64,000 nucleotides of DNA, taken from positions 3,980,546 to 4,044,545 of the forward strand of contig NC_086360.1 of assembly GCF_036324505.1 (NCBI RefSeq). Direction: 5' to 3'. Each line of letters opens with the position of its first letter. Positions within the stretch are counted from its first letter, which is position 1. The position numbers and the translations under genes are program-made. This document shows positions 12,560 through 60,060 of the stretch, in pieces. The notes beneath the pieces were generated by a model. It ran no database searches and had not been told where the DNA came from. It saw only the letters and a program-made list of their open reading frames with translations. The stretch is from Eleginops maclovinus (lineage: Eukaryota > Chordata > Actinopteri > Perciformes > Eleginopidae).

Positions 12560-14335
12560 TCTCCAGATCATTGAAGTTGGGTCTGCGTGCAGAAAACACG
12601 AAAGTAACGACGCATGGCTTCTACAACACAGTCGGCTGTGGAGTATGTGAGCAATGCCAGAACTCCTCTTGTGAGAAACTTAAGGAATCTGTCAGTGATT
12701 CTAGAGAACTTGAATCAGCGAGGAGTGTTAGGGGATGGAGAGGTCAGCAAAATACAACAGAATGGAATGACAACAATAAAACCAGAAAACTTCTAGGCTC
12801 GGCCACAAAAAAAGGGGAAGAAGCCTGCTATGAGTTCCTCAAAATTATTGACATGACGAGGAAGAGGACCCTGGTGCGGACATCCCTGCTCCCTGGGAAA
12901 CAGACTGTAGCTTCTACTGAGATGTTTGACCCGCACTACTGGATAAGCTGCTTCACTTTCAAGGAAGACGCACAAATGGGAAACAACTACCTACAAGGTA
13001 TATCATGTTGTTGAACACCTTTTTATATAGAAAGCGTCTCATGTCTTTTTATTTTTGTTTGATGGGCTGATGTAATTTTGCTTACTTTAATCATGTGTCA
13101 ATCTGCAAATATTCATCTAAGGGCACAGCATTTAATTTACAATATTACTTTGTTTACTCACAGTTGTTTTTATTTTAGGCCTGACACCGTGCCACGATTA
13201 CCAGGCAAAGTTGAAGTCAAAAGCACATAAAATATCAGAAGAGTTTTGGAATGCAAACAAAGATCTGGTTGAAGAAAACAACAAACCTGATCTGTCATAC
13301 ATGTCACTTGTATTGGACACACAAGGAAGTGTTTCTCCTTCTAAAATAAAGAAATTGAAGAGTAAGAAAAGCAAGATGAGAAAACTCAATGCTTTCAGGC
13401 CCAGTCCCAGCTTTGTGTTGACTGCAATCAGGGAGAATTATAAAGCCTGAGCCAGTCATATTATTCCCAGTTTACTGAGGTGCTTGGATCATGTGATCAA
13501 CCTGACCTGCAGAAAGATGTCACCTATGGACTGTTCTGCTCTGCGCTACACCCTTACACACAGTGATGGAGTCAAACTGAACCTCCTGTGGATCTCCATA
13601 CTAGCAGAGTCCATCCTCGTCATGCTGGATAAAGTTTCTCAGCTCAGGTCAGACAAGCATCATTTGAAAGGGAAATGAACAGGCTCTCTCAACGGTATAA
13701 GATTTATTGGCAAGACGCTTTACAACATTACAACAAAGAAATAATCTACCAAACAAACCTTACTTTTTGTGCTATGTTTATTTAAGACGTACAATATAAG
13801 ACAGGTTTCAGGTGTGGAACATATTCCATTATACTTTAGAATTCGCTGAGGGTCAATTAAAAGTGGAGTAGGGGCTGTAGTTGGCCCCCGGGCCGTAGTT
13901 TGGACACCCCTGGCATTAACAGAGAACTCAGGCAGGCTTACAGTGGTGTCAGAAAAGTGACATCCTTATTGAAGATAACAAAGTGAACATAGTGTGTGAT
14001 TGGACTGTTCGTAAACTTCCCAAAGCAGCAGCCAGCAGATATTAATCAAAGTTCCACTGTTTGTGTTTGTGTGCATGCTGCAGTCTGAGCCACAACAACC
14101 TCCCTGATGCTTCGACTGCCATGTTGCTCCAACTGGTCTCCATCAACCCCTCCATTCACACTGTGCGGTGAGCAAACCATAATGAGTGCACCGACACTAT
14201 AGGCTTACAGAGAAATCATTCCTCATCGTATATCAAAATGCTGTTCAACTGCTTTTGTATTTGTCTAGACTCTTCGGGAACCAAATCATGGACAGAACAT
14301 CCTTTTAGACTGACAAGAAGTTTGAAATATGGTGA
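12560..14335 (+). pseudogene. NLR (CARD/LRR, NLRC-like) pseudogene, NACHT missing
   Basis: Teleost NLRs of this type are cytosolic innate sensors with an N-terminal CARD, a central NACHT ATPase and LRRs. Here exon 1 (to 12997) starts at ATG 12614 with MASTTQSAVEYVSNARTPLV and continues, after a frameshift near 12745, as TRKLLGSATKKGEEACYEF and LKIIDMTRKRTL, a CARD. A second exon (13179 on) begins PCHDYQAKLKSKAHKISEEF, the usual pre-NACHT linker. It then jumps to PSPSFVLTAIRENYKA, a stop codon at 13448-13450, and LRR-side sequence (LDHVINLTCRKMSPMDCSA) to about 13652. The NACHT module is absent, apparently by deletion. A last LRR piece (14083-14330) reads LSHNNLPDASTAMLLQ, then hits another stop. 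Clearly non-functional. Family assignment is from remembered fish NLR sequences. Confidence 0.75.
13682..13795. repeat. Tc1-like/MITE terminal fragment
   Basis: Contains CTCAACGGTATAAGATTTAT and TTACTTTTTGTGCTATGTTT. Related sequence recurs at about 18305-18430, partly inverted, so this is an interspersed repeat that entered the NLR relic's intron. Assignment to Tc1-like elements is tentative. Confidence 0.45.
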
Positions 14336-14653
14336 AACATCGTCACTGTGTTGGGAATGTGCCAATTACTTTATATTTCTTAAGAAGGACGTCACTTTGT
14401 ATGGAGGCTTTGTTTGATAATAATTCTCAGGAGATCATGGGCCTGTACTACGAACGGAGTTCAACCTACTTAGAACTAACTCAGGGTTTCCGCGGTAACC
14501 CGGGGTTGACTAAACCTGGACATCTTGATTGGTCTTAAACGGTACTACGACGCTGATTATGAAGTTGATCAGCTGAACCTGTGTTCACTCAACCAGAGTT
14601 ACTGCGCGTTCACATAAAAGGGGTGGTACCAGCGCAAAAAAACACTCTCGATC

Positions 14654-15075
14654 ATGGCGCGCTCTCCCTATTTCACAGAAGAGGAATGCGAGATCATAAT
14701 GAGGAGTTATGAAGAGTATAAACCGACCCTGGCTGCTAAATCCAACACCGCGGCAGCAAACAAGGCGCGACTGGGGTGTTGGCAGCAAATTACAGACCGC
14801 GTAAATTCGTAAGTAGGCCTATTTCTTTACTTCTATATGTCCGTTAAAATAATCCCAACCTGAATACAGTATGTCAGGACGATGTACAATAACAGTCGGA
14901 ACGTTACTGTATCGTATGTGCAACCACAAATGAAGCAGGACAACTGAATGTTTAGTCCCCTTCACTAATTCTGTGTATGTCCCTTAAATACTTCCAGAGG
15001 TACCAGCAGCGCCAAACGGACCTGGCAGCAGGTCCAGATGAAGTACAAAAACATCATTCAGAATGGTAAGTAAGA

Positions 15076-15118
<43 letters not shown>

Positions 15119-16132
15119 AGAGAGAGCTAAATGTGTCTGTCTTTAACAGCCAACAAGAAGAAGGTAGAAATAAGGCGCACAGGAGGAGGGAGGGCACCAG
15201 ACTCCTTTACTCTTGCTGAAGAGTTGGCCCTAGCCAACAACAGTGGCAGGGTGATGATGGATGGGGTGGCAGGGGTACAGTCTAACCCTGGGGCAGCTGA
15301 AATGTCCACCCTCTATGTGCAAGGTAATGTATGGCATTCATCGTTCTTCATGTTAGAGTATTTTGGCTTTCTTCCCCTGAATCATCAGTAACATGTGTCT
15401 TCTGTTGCATGCAGTCGAGGGTGGAAACATCACAACCCTGCAGCCACCAGGATGCATTCATCCTCTGACACAGGTAATTCAAATGGATAACATCCATGAC
15501 ATGTAAATTAGGCTATGTCACCCCTAAAGTATGGGTGCAGCGTAAAATTCTGAATCTTTTCAGGATGATGATGATGATGATGATGATGACGAGACCCTCA
15601 CAGCCCCCTCCGACACACACATGCAGGTTAAAACACTTTACTGCTACTATATGCCACATTAATGTCCTAGGAGGGTGAGCATCATTTGTCAGTACTGTCT
15701 GAATCAAGTGACCTGTGTCATTAATGCAATGTGTGTGTGTGTGTGTGTTAGGAGGACTTGGAGGAGCTTTCCCCTCCTGAAGCCTCCCTCCCAGGGACCT
15801 CACAGTCAGACAAAGTACAGTTTCTCCTTCCTTGTTTAATTACTGAATATAATGCATACTAGGCTAATGTGTACAACATGGGGTGGGGGTTGTGTAGGCC
15901 ACAGTGGACAATGTCCGTAGTTTATACAAGAAAGTGCTGGAGCTAGACCGCACAAAGAAGAGGCTGGAGATCAGAAAGCTGGAATTAGAAATTGAAAAGC
16001 TGGAACATGAGAAGAAGGTATTGTCTTATCACTCCATTAATATATAGGCTACCCACACCCTATATGTGTGTCATTGATCTGGCTTTTCGTCACCTTTTCT
16101 TCTTGCAGGAAAGAGAGTCATCTAATAAATGA
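14654..16132 (+). CDS. Harbinger Myb/SANT-like DNA-binding protein (transposon accessory gene)
   Basis: In characterised Harbinger elements this protein binds the element's ends and helps bring the transposase into the nucleus. Eight exons with GT-AG borders: 14654-14808, 14998-15065, 15150-15323, 15415-15473, 15564-15626, 15752-15814, 15898-16017 and 16109-16132. They sum to 726 nt, in frame, 241 residues plus stop. Residues 1-75 are SANT/Myb-like: MARSPYFTEEECEIIMRSYE, then LGCWQQITDRVN and RTWQQVQMKYKNII with spaced tryptophans. An Asp run (GATn) lies near 153-160. The C-terminus (ELDRTKKRLEIRKLELEIEK) is a strong coiled coil, probably for dimerisation. No stop or frameshift was found. Exon joins were inferred by eye. 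Confidence 0.8.
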
Positions 16133-16196
16133 ATAATATCAGAGATTGGTGTGACATGTCTTTATTTTTGTGCATTTAATTTGTGGTGTGTACAAT

Positions 16197-17587
16197 TCAT
16201 TGGAAAAACTGGTTGGTAATGGCATCCCTGACAGCACGGCCTGTTGGATGATCCAGGGTGATTGGATCAGTAATATCAGGGGGTGGGGGAGGATCATGAG
16301 GGGGCACTCTTTCCTTCCTTATTGTGGCGACATTCTGAAGAACCACACATGCTGCTATGGTTTGGCAGGCCCTGTCTGGCTTGACCCGAAGGACCTTCAG
16401 GCAGGCGAATCGGGCCTTCAATATGCCAAATGTCATTTCGATCCTGGCCCTAGTGACACTGTGTGCATGATTAAATGATCTCTGTTGCCTTGTTTGTGGA
16501 TCAGGAAATGGTGTGATGAGGAACTTCATGCATGCGTAGCCACGGTCCCCCAGCAGGATTCCATCAAATTGCCCTTAGATGAAATGGAGGAAAAATTAAA
16601 CAACTGTCACACTGATTTCATGTTCACTATTAAAGCATATTACTTCAGGTAAATCGATATAGGACTTTTACCTTGGTGGAATCTGTCAGACAGTGATGAT
16701 TCTCTGAATATACGGGAGTCATGGACTGACCCTGGCCACCTTGCATCCAGGCTTGTGATCATATAGTGGTGATCGCATGTCATCTAAGAATATGTGCACA
16801 GGTAAGGAACATAACAGGTGAGGCATGCTGTTGCGCATGTAAATGACACCACCCCATGCAGAGGACAGGAAATCATTCTACATGACAACAGGAATTGACA
16901 GGTTGACATTACCTATTCCAATGAATCGTGGACTGTACAATGTACGCCTACTGTTAATCTGTTAGTCTTGTGTATTACCTGGACATTGATGGTGTGTTTG
17001 GACTTTCTATTCACAAAATCCCGCTCATGCTCTCCCAGGGGTGCACTGATAGGAATGTGCGTACAATCAATGGCTCCAATTACTCTTGGGAAACCTAGAT
17101 ATTTTGTTAGTCAAATCAGTTGCCAGTCACAACTATGAAATGTGCAAATTACCTATTTTTAGATTAGTGGCATATTACCAGCGATTGCATAGAACCCTTC
17201 TTTTATCTGACGTGCAGGCAAATGGCCAGGGAATACAACAAATGCATCCACCAGTTTAGTGAGAGCAAGTACCACCTTCCGTATCACCCGGCATACAGTG
17301 TTCTTACTCAGGTTTTCAGCATCACCGATGGAATACATATATTGTCCGCTGGCGAAATAGCGCAATGAAAGACATAACATTTGCTCGATTGTGAGGGCCT
17401 GACTTCGGCGGGTTACATTAGAGACGTCCGCCTCGAGCAGCTGGCATAGGTAACGAATTCCCTCAGCTGAGAATCTATATCTTTCATGGAGAACATCGTC
17501 CGGGTCTCTAAATACCCTCGCCCTCCGAAGAGAGCCCCTCACAATCTGCGCGCCTATATCGTACGGATCGTCCAGGTATGCTGGCAT
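16197..17587 (-). CDS. Harbinger transposase, HARBI1-like DDE nuclease
   Basis: The DDE nuclease cuts and moves the element. Four exons on minus: 17179-17587 (ATG at 17587), 16979-17094, 16672-16783 and 16197-16573. They have consensus borders and a continuous frame of 337 residues, close to the length of vertebrate HARBI1. The N-terminal helix-turn-helix region includes YFASGQYMYSIGDAENLSKN. Catalytic acids can be placed: Asp in RVIGAIDCTHIPI, Asp in WPGSVHDSRIFRES and Glu in RARIEMTFGILKARF. LLGDRGYACMKFLITPF is the usual family block before the last Glu. The 3' ends of this gene and the Myb-like gene are 64 bp apart. No inactivating mutation is visible, so the copy may be young or active; this needs expression data. 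Confidence 0.87.
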
Positions 17588-17650
17588 TGTCTTTAGGGGA
17601 CATGTCGGTGGAGGAGTGGTGTCTAAATAGGGTGTGGTTAATCGGAAACC

Positions 17651-18036
17651 TAGGGTTAACCAAGAACTAAAACTGGGAAGACCAGTTTTGGGATCCTACG
17701 TATATTGCCATGGCAGCATACCTCGGTTTTAACATATCCAACTTTCGTAGTATGGGTTAACCAGCAACATACGCTGCACGTGACCAAGTTACTCTCGAAG
17801 TTACCCCGGTAAGCCAGAAAACCAGCTTCGTAGTACAGGCCCCTAGGGTTAACCAAGAACTAAAACTGGGAAGACCAGTTTTGGGATCCTACGTATATTG
17901 CCATGGCAGCATACCTCGGTTTTAACATATCCAACTTTCGTAGTATGGGTTAACCAGCAACATACGCTGCACGTGACCAAGTTACTCTCGAAGTTACCCC
18001 GGTAAGCCAGAAAACCAGCTTCGTAGTACAGGCCCC
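17651..18036. repeat. 193-bp tandem duplication of the Harbinger right end
   Basis: Sequence starting TAGGGTTAACCAAGAACTAA occurs at 17651 and again at 17844, exactly 193 bp later, and the two copies look essentially identical. Each copy ends with the terminal motif AGTACAGGCCC (first at about 17833-17843). The element therefore carries two right termini. Confidence 0.93.
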
Positions 18037-18119
18037 ATGACTTATCTTTTGTTATGGAGGTATTTATAAACCTAACACAAAAAGGAAGGAAATGTGTGTT
18101 TGGCATCTTATTTCTTTGT

Positions 18120-18200
18120 TGTAAAATAAGATAAGATGAAAATTACTTTATTAATCCCAAACTGGGAATGTTTTGCATAATACAAGGCATAGAAAATAAT
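18120..18200 (+). repeat. short interspersed repeat (ACTTTATTAATCCCAA type)
   Basis: AAGATAAGATGAAAATTACT, then TTTATTAATCCCAAACTGGG. A second copy lies at 50505-50575. This is a widespread fish retroposon 3'-end motif; I cannot name the family with certainty. Confidence 0.55.
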
Positions 18201-18289
18201 AAGAAATAGAAATATAAACAATGCTAAAGTGTGGACATCTCAAAGACAATATATCAATAAAACACAGCGAGCTGCTGCAACAGGCTGCC

Positions 18290-18440
18290 AAGATAAGATC
18301 ATTTCTTCTTGGCAATAAATCTTATACCGTTGAAAGCCTGTTTTCTTCTTATTGCCAAGAAGCATTGCTACATAAAAGAAATAATTACCACGCACAAATG
18401 TCCTTACTTTTTGTGTTACGTTTATTTATGTGGTGGAAAA
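18290..18440. repeat. Tc1-like/MITE fragment with inverted terminus
   Basis: GGCAATAAATCTTATACCGT at about 18310 is the inverted counterpart of 13690-13715. Sequence from about 18352 (ATTGCCAAGAAGC to TTTTTGTGTTACG) matches 13709-13790 in direct orientation. Confidence 0.45.
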
Positions 18441-18904
18441 TCCAAAAGGCCTGTACTGGTATATCAAAAACAATCATTTACGTTTTTGTACTTTTGATAA
18501 CTGTCTTTGTATTTTGTGATATTCGCACTCAGGGTTTAGTGTGAGACTGAACAATGACTGTAATGTTTTCTTACAGTAATGATCCAATGAGAGAAGGTTT
18601 TGAGATGCCAGAACATTTTCTCAAGAGAATTATCTTCAACATGTAAATGTGCACAAGTACTTTTTGGTGACATTTTAAAGGTAACTCAACATTTGTACTC
18701 CCTGTTCTCTTTCCTAATCAAAATACTTTATTGTGACCTGCACTAATCAGGGTTTTCTTGACTTTGGGTTGTGTAGGAGCCAAAATGCTTGTTTTGCCAT
18801 AGCTTATTATTTATGTTATCTTCATTTCAGCTTGCACTACGTTTAAAACCTATTAGTTATCACTTGCAGCAATTATCACATGGGTGTGGTTCAATGGTAT
18901 TTAG

Positions 18905-19490
18905 GTCACCGGGGAACTAAGTACATTTACTCAAGTACTGTACTTAAGTACAATGTTGAGATACTTGTACTTTCCTTCTTCCAGTTGCTACTACTTAGTA
19001 TTTCTACCTCACTACAATTCAGAGGTAAATGATACGACATGTATTAATCCCTTTAGTTACTTTACAGATCTGGATTAATAATGGTAAATATAATCAGCCC
19101 TTAAATCAGCCTTTAGTTCACCTGGAGTAAATCCAGCAGCTACCCTGCAGTATACAAAGCCATTCAAACTAGCTGCACCTTTACCAGCTCTGAGAACACT
19201 TTAATGATCAATCATTATAAAACATATCAGAGATATTATTCTGAAATGGACCAATCAAACAATGACTACTTTTACTGTCGCTACTTTAAGTACATTTTGA
19301 TGAGAGTACTTTCTACTTTTACTGGAGGAACATTTAGAATGCAGGACTTTTACTGTGACAGAGTATTCCTACACTCTGGTACTTCTACTTTACTCAAGTA
19401 CAACATCTGAGTACTTCTACTTTTACTCAAGTACAAGATCAGAGTACTTCTACTTTTACTCAAGTACAAGATCTGAGTACTTAGCAGTCA
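18905..19490 (+). repeat. interspersed element with 33-bp array, copy 1
   Basis: AAGTACTGTACTTAAGTAC, a unique-like arm, then about three units of a 32/33-bp repeat built on TACTTCTACTTTTACTCAAG. The same arm and repeat recur at 23850, 28573 (inverted) and 36375. This is a common fish repeat, possibly a hAT-derived MITE. Confidence 0.8.
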
Positions 19491-20607
19491 TAGCTACACT
19501 TGCTTGCGGTACAAAGACTTCCTCCCTCAGTTTGAAGGCCAGTGTAAACTGTGTGGAAGCAGATGGGACACGTAAGTTGATCAATGTCCTTAGAGCCGGT
19601 TTGCCTTCTCATATCGCTGGATGGCAGAGAAAAAAAACTGCTTTGGACTTGATGTGTTTTGTAGTATTCATTACTTAAAAAAACAAGTTAAAATATTTAT
19701 TTTATAAAATAATAATAAAAGTGGTCATGAGCATAATTTACAGATTGACAATAGACCATTATATTTCATATTAAAATAAAGGCTGCAGCAACAAGGAAAA
19801 TAACAAATAATGACATTGTGAAGTCATTTTTGGGTAGTTTTTACAAAAGAAACATAATGTAAATAAATGCAAACAGTAAAGAGACGGACGCAGCAGCTCT
19901 TCAGTACATACTGTATTCTTTATTGAATGAAGCAAAAAAAATGAAGAGAATTTCAATCCCCTATTATGAAAATAAATAAATCATTTTCTTTGTCTCACAG
20001 AAGCCCAGAACACCATGTGCAGCAGCTGATTTCATCTTCTGTTGTCATTTTATTTTTCAAAAACCAGGCGATTTTATTTCCTGCTGACAAGAGTTCACTC
20101 AGCTGAAACACGAAGAAGTAAATAATAAAAACATGAGACGCTCCGTTTTGGCACGAGATAAACGCTCGCGAGAGAAAAGAGATAGAGGGATGAAGAATAG
20201 AAGCCAAGGGGTTAAATCATAGTCAGCAGTGCATTTGGTTGAGCTCATGTAGGGACGCATGACGACACAGACCTCCGCCATTTTATTCCCCCAAAAATCC
20301 TTTGTCAAAGTAAAACATTAAAATCTCAATGTGCGAGTTAAGCGCTGCCATGGTGACTAGTTACAGACTTCTCCTTTAACATACCTGCTGAAAGGCAAGA
20401 AAACTCTCCACCTGCTGTAGAGATTCCACTCTCACTGTACCAGCTAGCCCTGCTCCCATTGGCTTTCAATAGGGAGTGCTAAATAAGCGAATGGACATTT
20501 ATGTTAAACTCAAATGAAAATGTGTCCTGCAACGCTTGAGGGAAGTAGAGATGACAGGGATGATGGTGACGTGATAACTGCTGACCTGCTGTTACATAAT
20601 ACAGCTG

Positions 20608-20610
<3 letters not shown>

Positions 20611-20674
<64 letters not shown>
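20611..20674. repeat. (TG)n microsatellite
   Basis: A 64-bp uninterrupted TG run. Confidence 0.98.
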
Positions 20675-20675
<1 letters not shown>

Positions 20676-21635
20676 ACGGAGGAAGGTGGGTGTGAGTGTG
20701 TGTGTTTCACCTGTAAACTCAGGTTCAGGCTTCACTCCACCACAGTCAACTTTGTCTTCTTAGTTTGTTTCATGTTGTCTAAAATGTCCTCATGTCTCGA
20801 CTCTTTTTCTAAATGTTGCTAACTTAAGACAACACTTTTGTAGTTCCTGCACAACCAGATCAGTGTTTCGAATATCTTTTACTGACAGGGAATGTAAAGC
20901 AACAGGAGCTTTGTCATCGGTTGCATTTTCTCTCAATGGCATCTGTCCGTCTTTAGACTCCGGATCGACTGGAAGGCTGTTCTCTGTATACTTGCCTTCC
21001 TGTCTGAATAAATCATTGATTGTTTAGATGCTTTACAGTATCAAACACTTTGTAGCATTAGTAGTATCAAACCTGTGTTGTCTGTTGTGGAGCTGAGTCT
21101 GCTGCTGTAGGACTGAACAGTGCACACAGCACTTACTGCACACTTACATACTGCAGTAGTACACTGTGTACTGCAGTAGTACACATGTATACTACCAACA
21201 GAATAATAGTACAGTGCGTCTGCTACGATAATACTAAACACTGATACCATAATGTACACACTGCAGGTCACTCAGGTTTTGGAGTAAGATGTCAGAGTAA
21301 CAGTTCATTTCTGCAGAGAGTGGTACATTTACAAAGAGAAATGTAATATTAGAAAAAACTTGAATATACTCTGAGATAATAAAGTGATATATTCGTAAGA
21401 AAATCTGGAATATTCCGGAATATTAAGGATGGTATTTGTTTTGCGTATAAAGTCTCCAATAACTTCTGCTGTCTCTAAACTGGACACTGGGTGTAAAATG
21501 AGTGACGGTATTTCTGAAGTACACTGTGTACTTTGTAGTGTGCAGCACTAAGTAGTACACCATGTATGCAGACTATGCAGTGTGCTGTATTTGTAGAAGT
21601 ACGCAAATGTATTATTAGCATATGCAATATTACAG

Positions 21636-21642
<7 letters not shown>

Positions 21643-21701
<59 letters not shown>
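21643..21701. repeat. (GT)n microsatellite
   Basis: About 59 bp of GT, just beyond the likely ogdh polyadenylation site. Confidence 0.98.
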
Positions 21702-21702
<1 letters not shown>

Positions 21703-21768
21703 TGATGCAGCTAAAGTGTCACCACTGAATCCAGGAGGGTTGGGGGTCAAAGGTCAGACAGGTGAAGG

Positions 21769-21774
21769 TTTATT
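21769..21774 (-). terminator. ogdh: ogdh polyadenylation signal AATAAA
   Basis: AATAAA on minus, about 30 nt after the ogdh stop codon (21804-21806). If used, the 3'UTR would be only about 50 nt. A more distal signal could exist in the spacer. Confidence 0.5.
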
Positions 21775-21803
21775 CCAGGTGTTGCAGGTCAGGGGTCACA
21801 GGT

Positions 21804-58051
<36,248 letters not shown>

Positions 58052-58193
58052 GAGCAGTCCTTAAAGTATCACACACACGCTGGTGGTGGTCAGGCCGACG
58101 GGCCGGATGTCCTCAACCTCAGAACAACGCCGGGATAAAAAAAAAGTCACTCCACTGGGGGAGGAAGGAAGTGTCCACAGGTCCGTTTGTTCA

Positions 58194-59884
58194 CTGAGAG
58201 AGAGAGGGGACACAGTGTTAGAGAAGTAGTGTGTTTGAATGTTTACATTTCAAAACACCACAACATGGACGCTAACATTACTGAGGTGATCTTTTCACTC
58301 ACATATTCTGAACTGGAAGGGGAAGAAAATAAAGTCAGACTAAAATGTGAAAGTAAATAGCGTACACATATGGGCCTGAATTTCCCCACCAGCATCACTT
58401 TAGTCAAAGTTTTAAAGTCAAGGAACATTTCGCCACAAAGTGTTCAGGTGTCGGGGGAAAATCCACTCGTGTCTAATGTGCATTAGAAGAGACAGGGACA
58501 AACTGTAAAAAAAATGATACAATCAGGCATCTGATGTTCTAGATTTTATCTAGGGCCTGCATGTTTGCATGCTCACAATACCTACCCGGCAAATCCTGCT
58601 TTTGTTTACTAGTACCTTTTGGGAATTACTACTTTTGTAAATATAGATGTTTATTCCTTTACTACAGTAAAGTAACATATGCTTTTCCCTGCACATTGGG
58701 AACCTGCCAAATGTTGTTCTGTTTTAAGTGTACTACCAGCTTAATGCTCCTTATCTACATCCCACAACCATTGACATTTGAGGCAATGGTATGTCCAACA
58801 TATGCATTAGATCTAAGTTCATAGTAGTGGGATCGTCAGTTGCATTGATCATACTCCCTGTAACATCCAAAATCATAGAACTACTTTGGATGATGCATAA
58901 CTTTACAAATGAATTAAAGTATTGATTAAGTTCCTCTTTGAGTGAGAATAGGTATCACACAACTGAAATACAGTACTGTATCATCGTTTTCCTAACCCCT
59001 AAAAAGCATTTAAACCTTTGGTAGATGTTATTAGCTATGTTAGGAGACATTGTTTTATGGCCGACAAAGATAACGATAACTTGCCAAGGCACATCTTGCG
59101 ATTTGGAATTCTGCACTAAATGTAATTTGAGAAATGTGCGGTCTGAAAGAGTAAAGGAACCTCTGCTGTATCTTCATGTGTTCCCTCAGCTGCTGTGTTT
59201 TGACCTTGTTGGGTCTCCACTCCCTGCCTCCATTCCTCTTTACTCACCAACCGCCTGTAGGCGCCCAACAACCGCCTTCCCGGCCTCTTCATTGGTTGAA
59301 ACAGGACTCCAGAGCTTTTACTATTGGCTACAGCAGCTGTTTGTCACTTTGTCCTTTCACGAGTCATGAGTTCCTTAGAAATTACTGCTTTATAAAAACA
59401 TTGTAAAATTATGCTTTCCTCCGAGTGTAAAAACCACAGAATGAAGGATAAAGGCAGCTGCTCACTAGTACAGTGTGTTAAACAGACTACATTAATAGCT
59501 TTAGTGCTAACGTTATATAAATAGCCGGTTAGCTTGTACTTTCTCTATTAATTGCCTTTGCACTAGCATCTAATAGGTGCCAATTTAGTTAAATTTACAA
59601 AGCGAACTTCATAGGTATTAGTGGAGATTTATGCTTCCAATGTGCATGTCGTACTTTAACCGGTACAAAGAGTTTCAGCGAATAATTTGAAAGATGAGCT
59701 AACAGTCCCGGTCAGGGAAGTGTCTGTTAGTTAGCACGCAGCTAACATGCTAACAGGTTTTGTCTTCTGCAGGACGGATTTTAGTTTTCTGTTACCCGGG
59801 GTCCATCTCTGTGTACAAAGACCGTTCCCAGTATTCTCCCTGGACACACAGGCCCTCTTACAGTCTTAAATCCCGGTTACTGAC
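58194..59884 (-). other. ogdh: ogdh first intron
   Basis: About 1.7 kb between the inferred 5'UTR exon and the start-codon exon. No other feature recognised. Confidence 0.5.
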
Positions 59885-60015
59885 CTCCAAAACGAGTTTC
59901 AGCGGCTCCCCTCTCGGCCTGTATCCCGGATGCCCTTCGCCTCTCCCGGTGAAATGATGACAGCTCGCGGGGGCGCGGAGCATGGAAGGAAGCGAGGCCC
60001 GTGCGTGGTGCTGAG
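59885..60015 (-). other. ogdh: ogdh 5'UTR exon 1 (inferred)
   Basis: GC/CpG-rich block with a good donor on minus, TTTTGGAG|GTCAGTAACC, ending at 59885. No transcript evidence; the start site is approximate. Confidence 0.5.
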
Positions 60016-60060
60016 GCGAGGTGACGCAGCGCAGACGTCAAAACTAAGGGGGCGGGGCAC
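60016..60060 (-). promoter_or_regulatory. ogdh: ogdh promoter elements: CRE-like and GC box
   Basis: Reading minus, a CCCCGCCCCC GC box (about 60049-60058) and TGACGTC (60034-60040, CRE half-palindrome type) lie immediately upstream of the inferred first exon. Sequence beyond 60060 turns abruptly AT-rich, marking the edge of the CpG-rich promoter. Confidence 0.5.

Larger units (their letters stand above)
14439..18035. mobile_element. PIF-Harbinger DNA transposon, complete-looking
   Basis: The left end GGGCCTGTACTACGAA (14439-14454) matches the inverted right end TTCGTAGTACAGGCCC (18020-18035). The element is flanked by the 3-bp direct repeat CAT (14436-14438 and 18036-18038), the target-site size expected for this superfamily. 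Inside are two convergent genes: a Myb/SANT-like gene on plus (14654-16132) and a DDE transposase on minus (16197-17587), which is the classic two-gene Harbinger layout. Both spliced frames appear intact. A (GT)n tract at 15077-15117 lies in an intron of the Myb-like gene. The right end is tandemly duplicated. It is inserted just after the NLR relic. Confidence 0.88.
19500..21760. other. intergenic spacer downstream of ogdh
   Basis: No gene recognised. It holds two GT microsatellites and GTAGTACAC/GTACTGCAG-type short repeats around 21130-21200 and 21520-21560. Confidence 0.6.

Noticed and set aside
13860..13920. Motif GGCCGTAGTTTGGACACCCC in the NLR relic intron
   Set aside because: It looks like one end of a hAT-type element, but I could not find a partner end or target duplication, so it was not listed.
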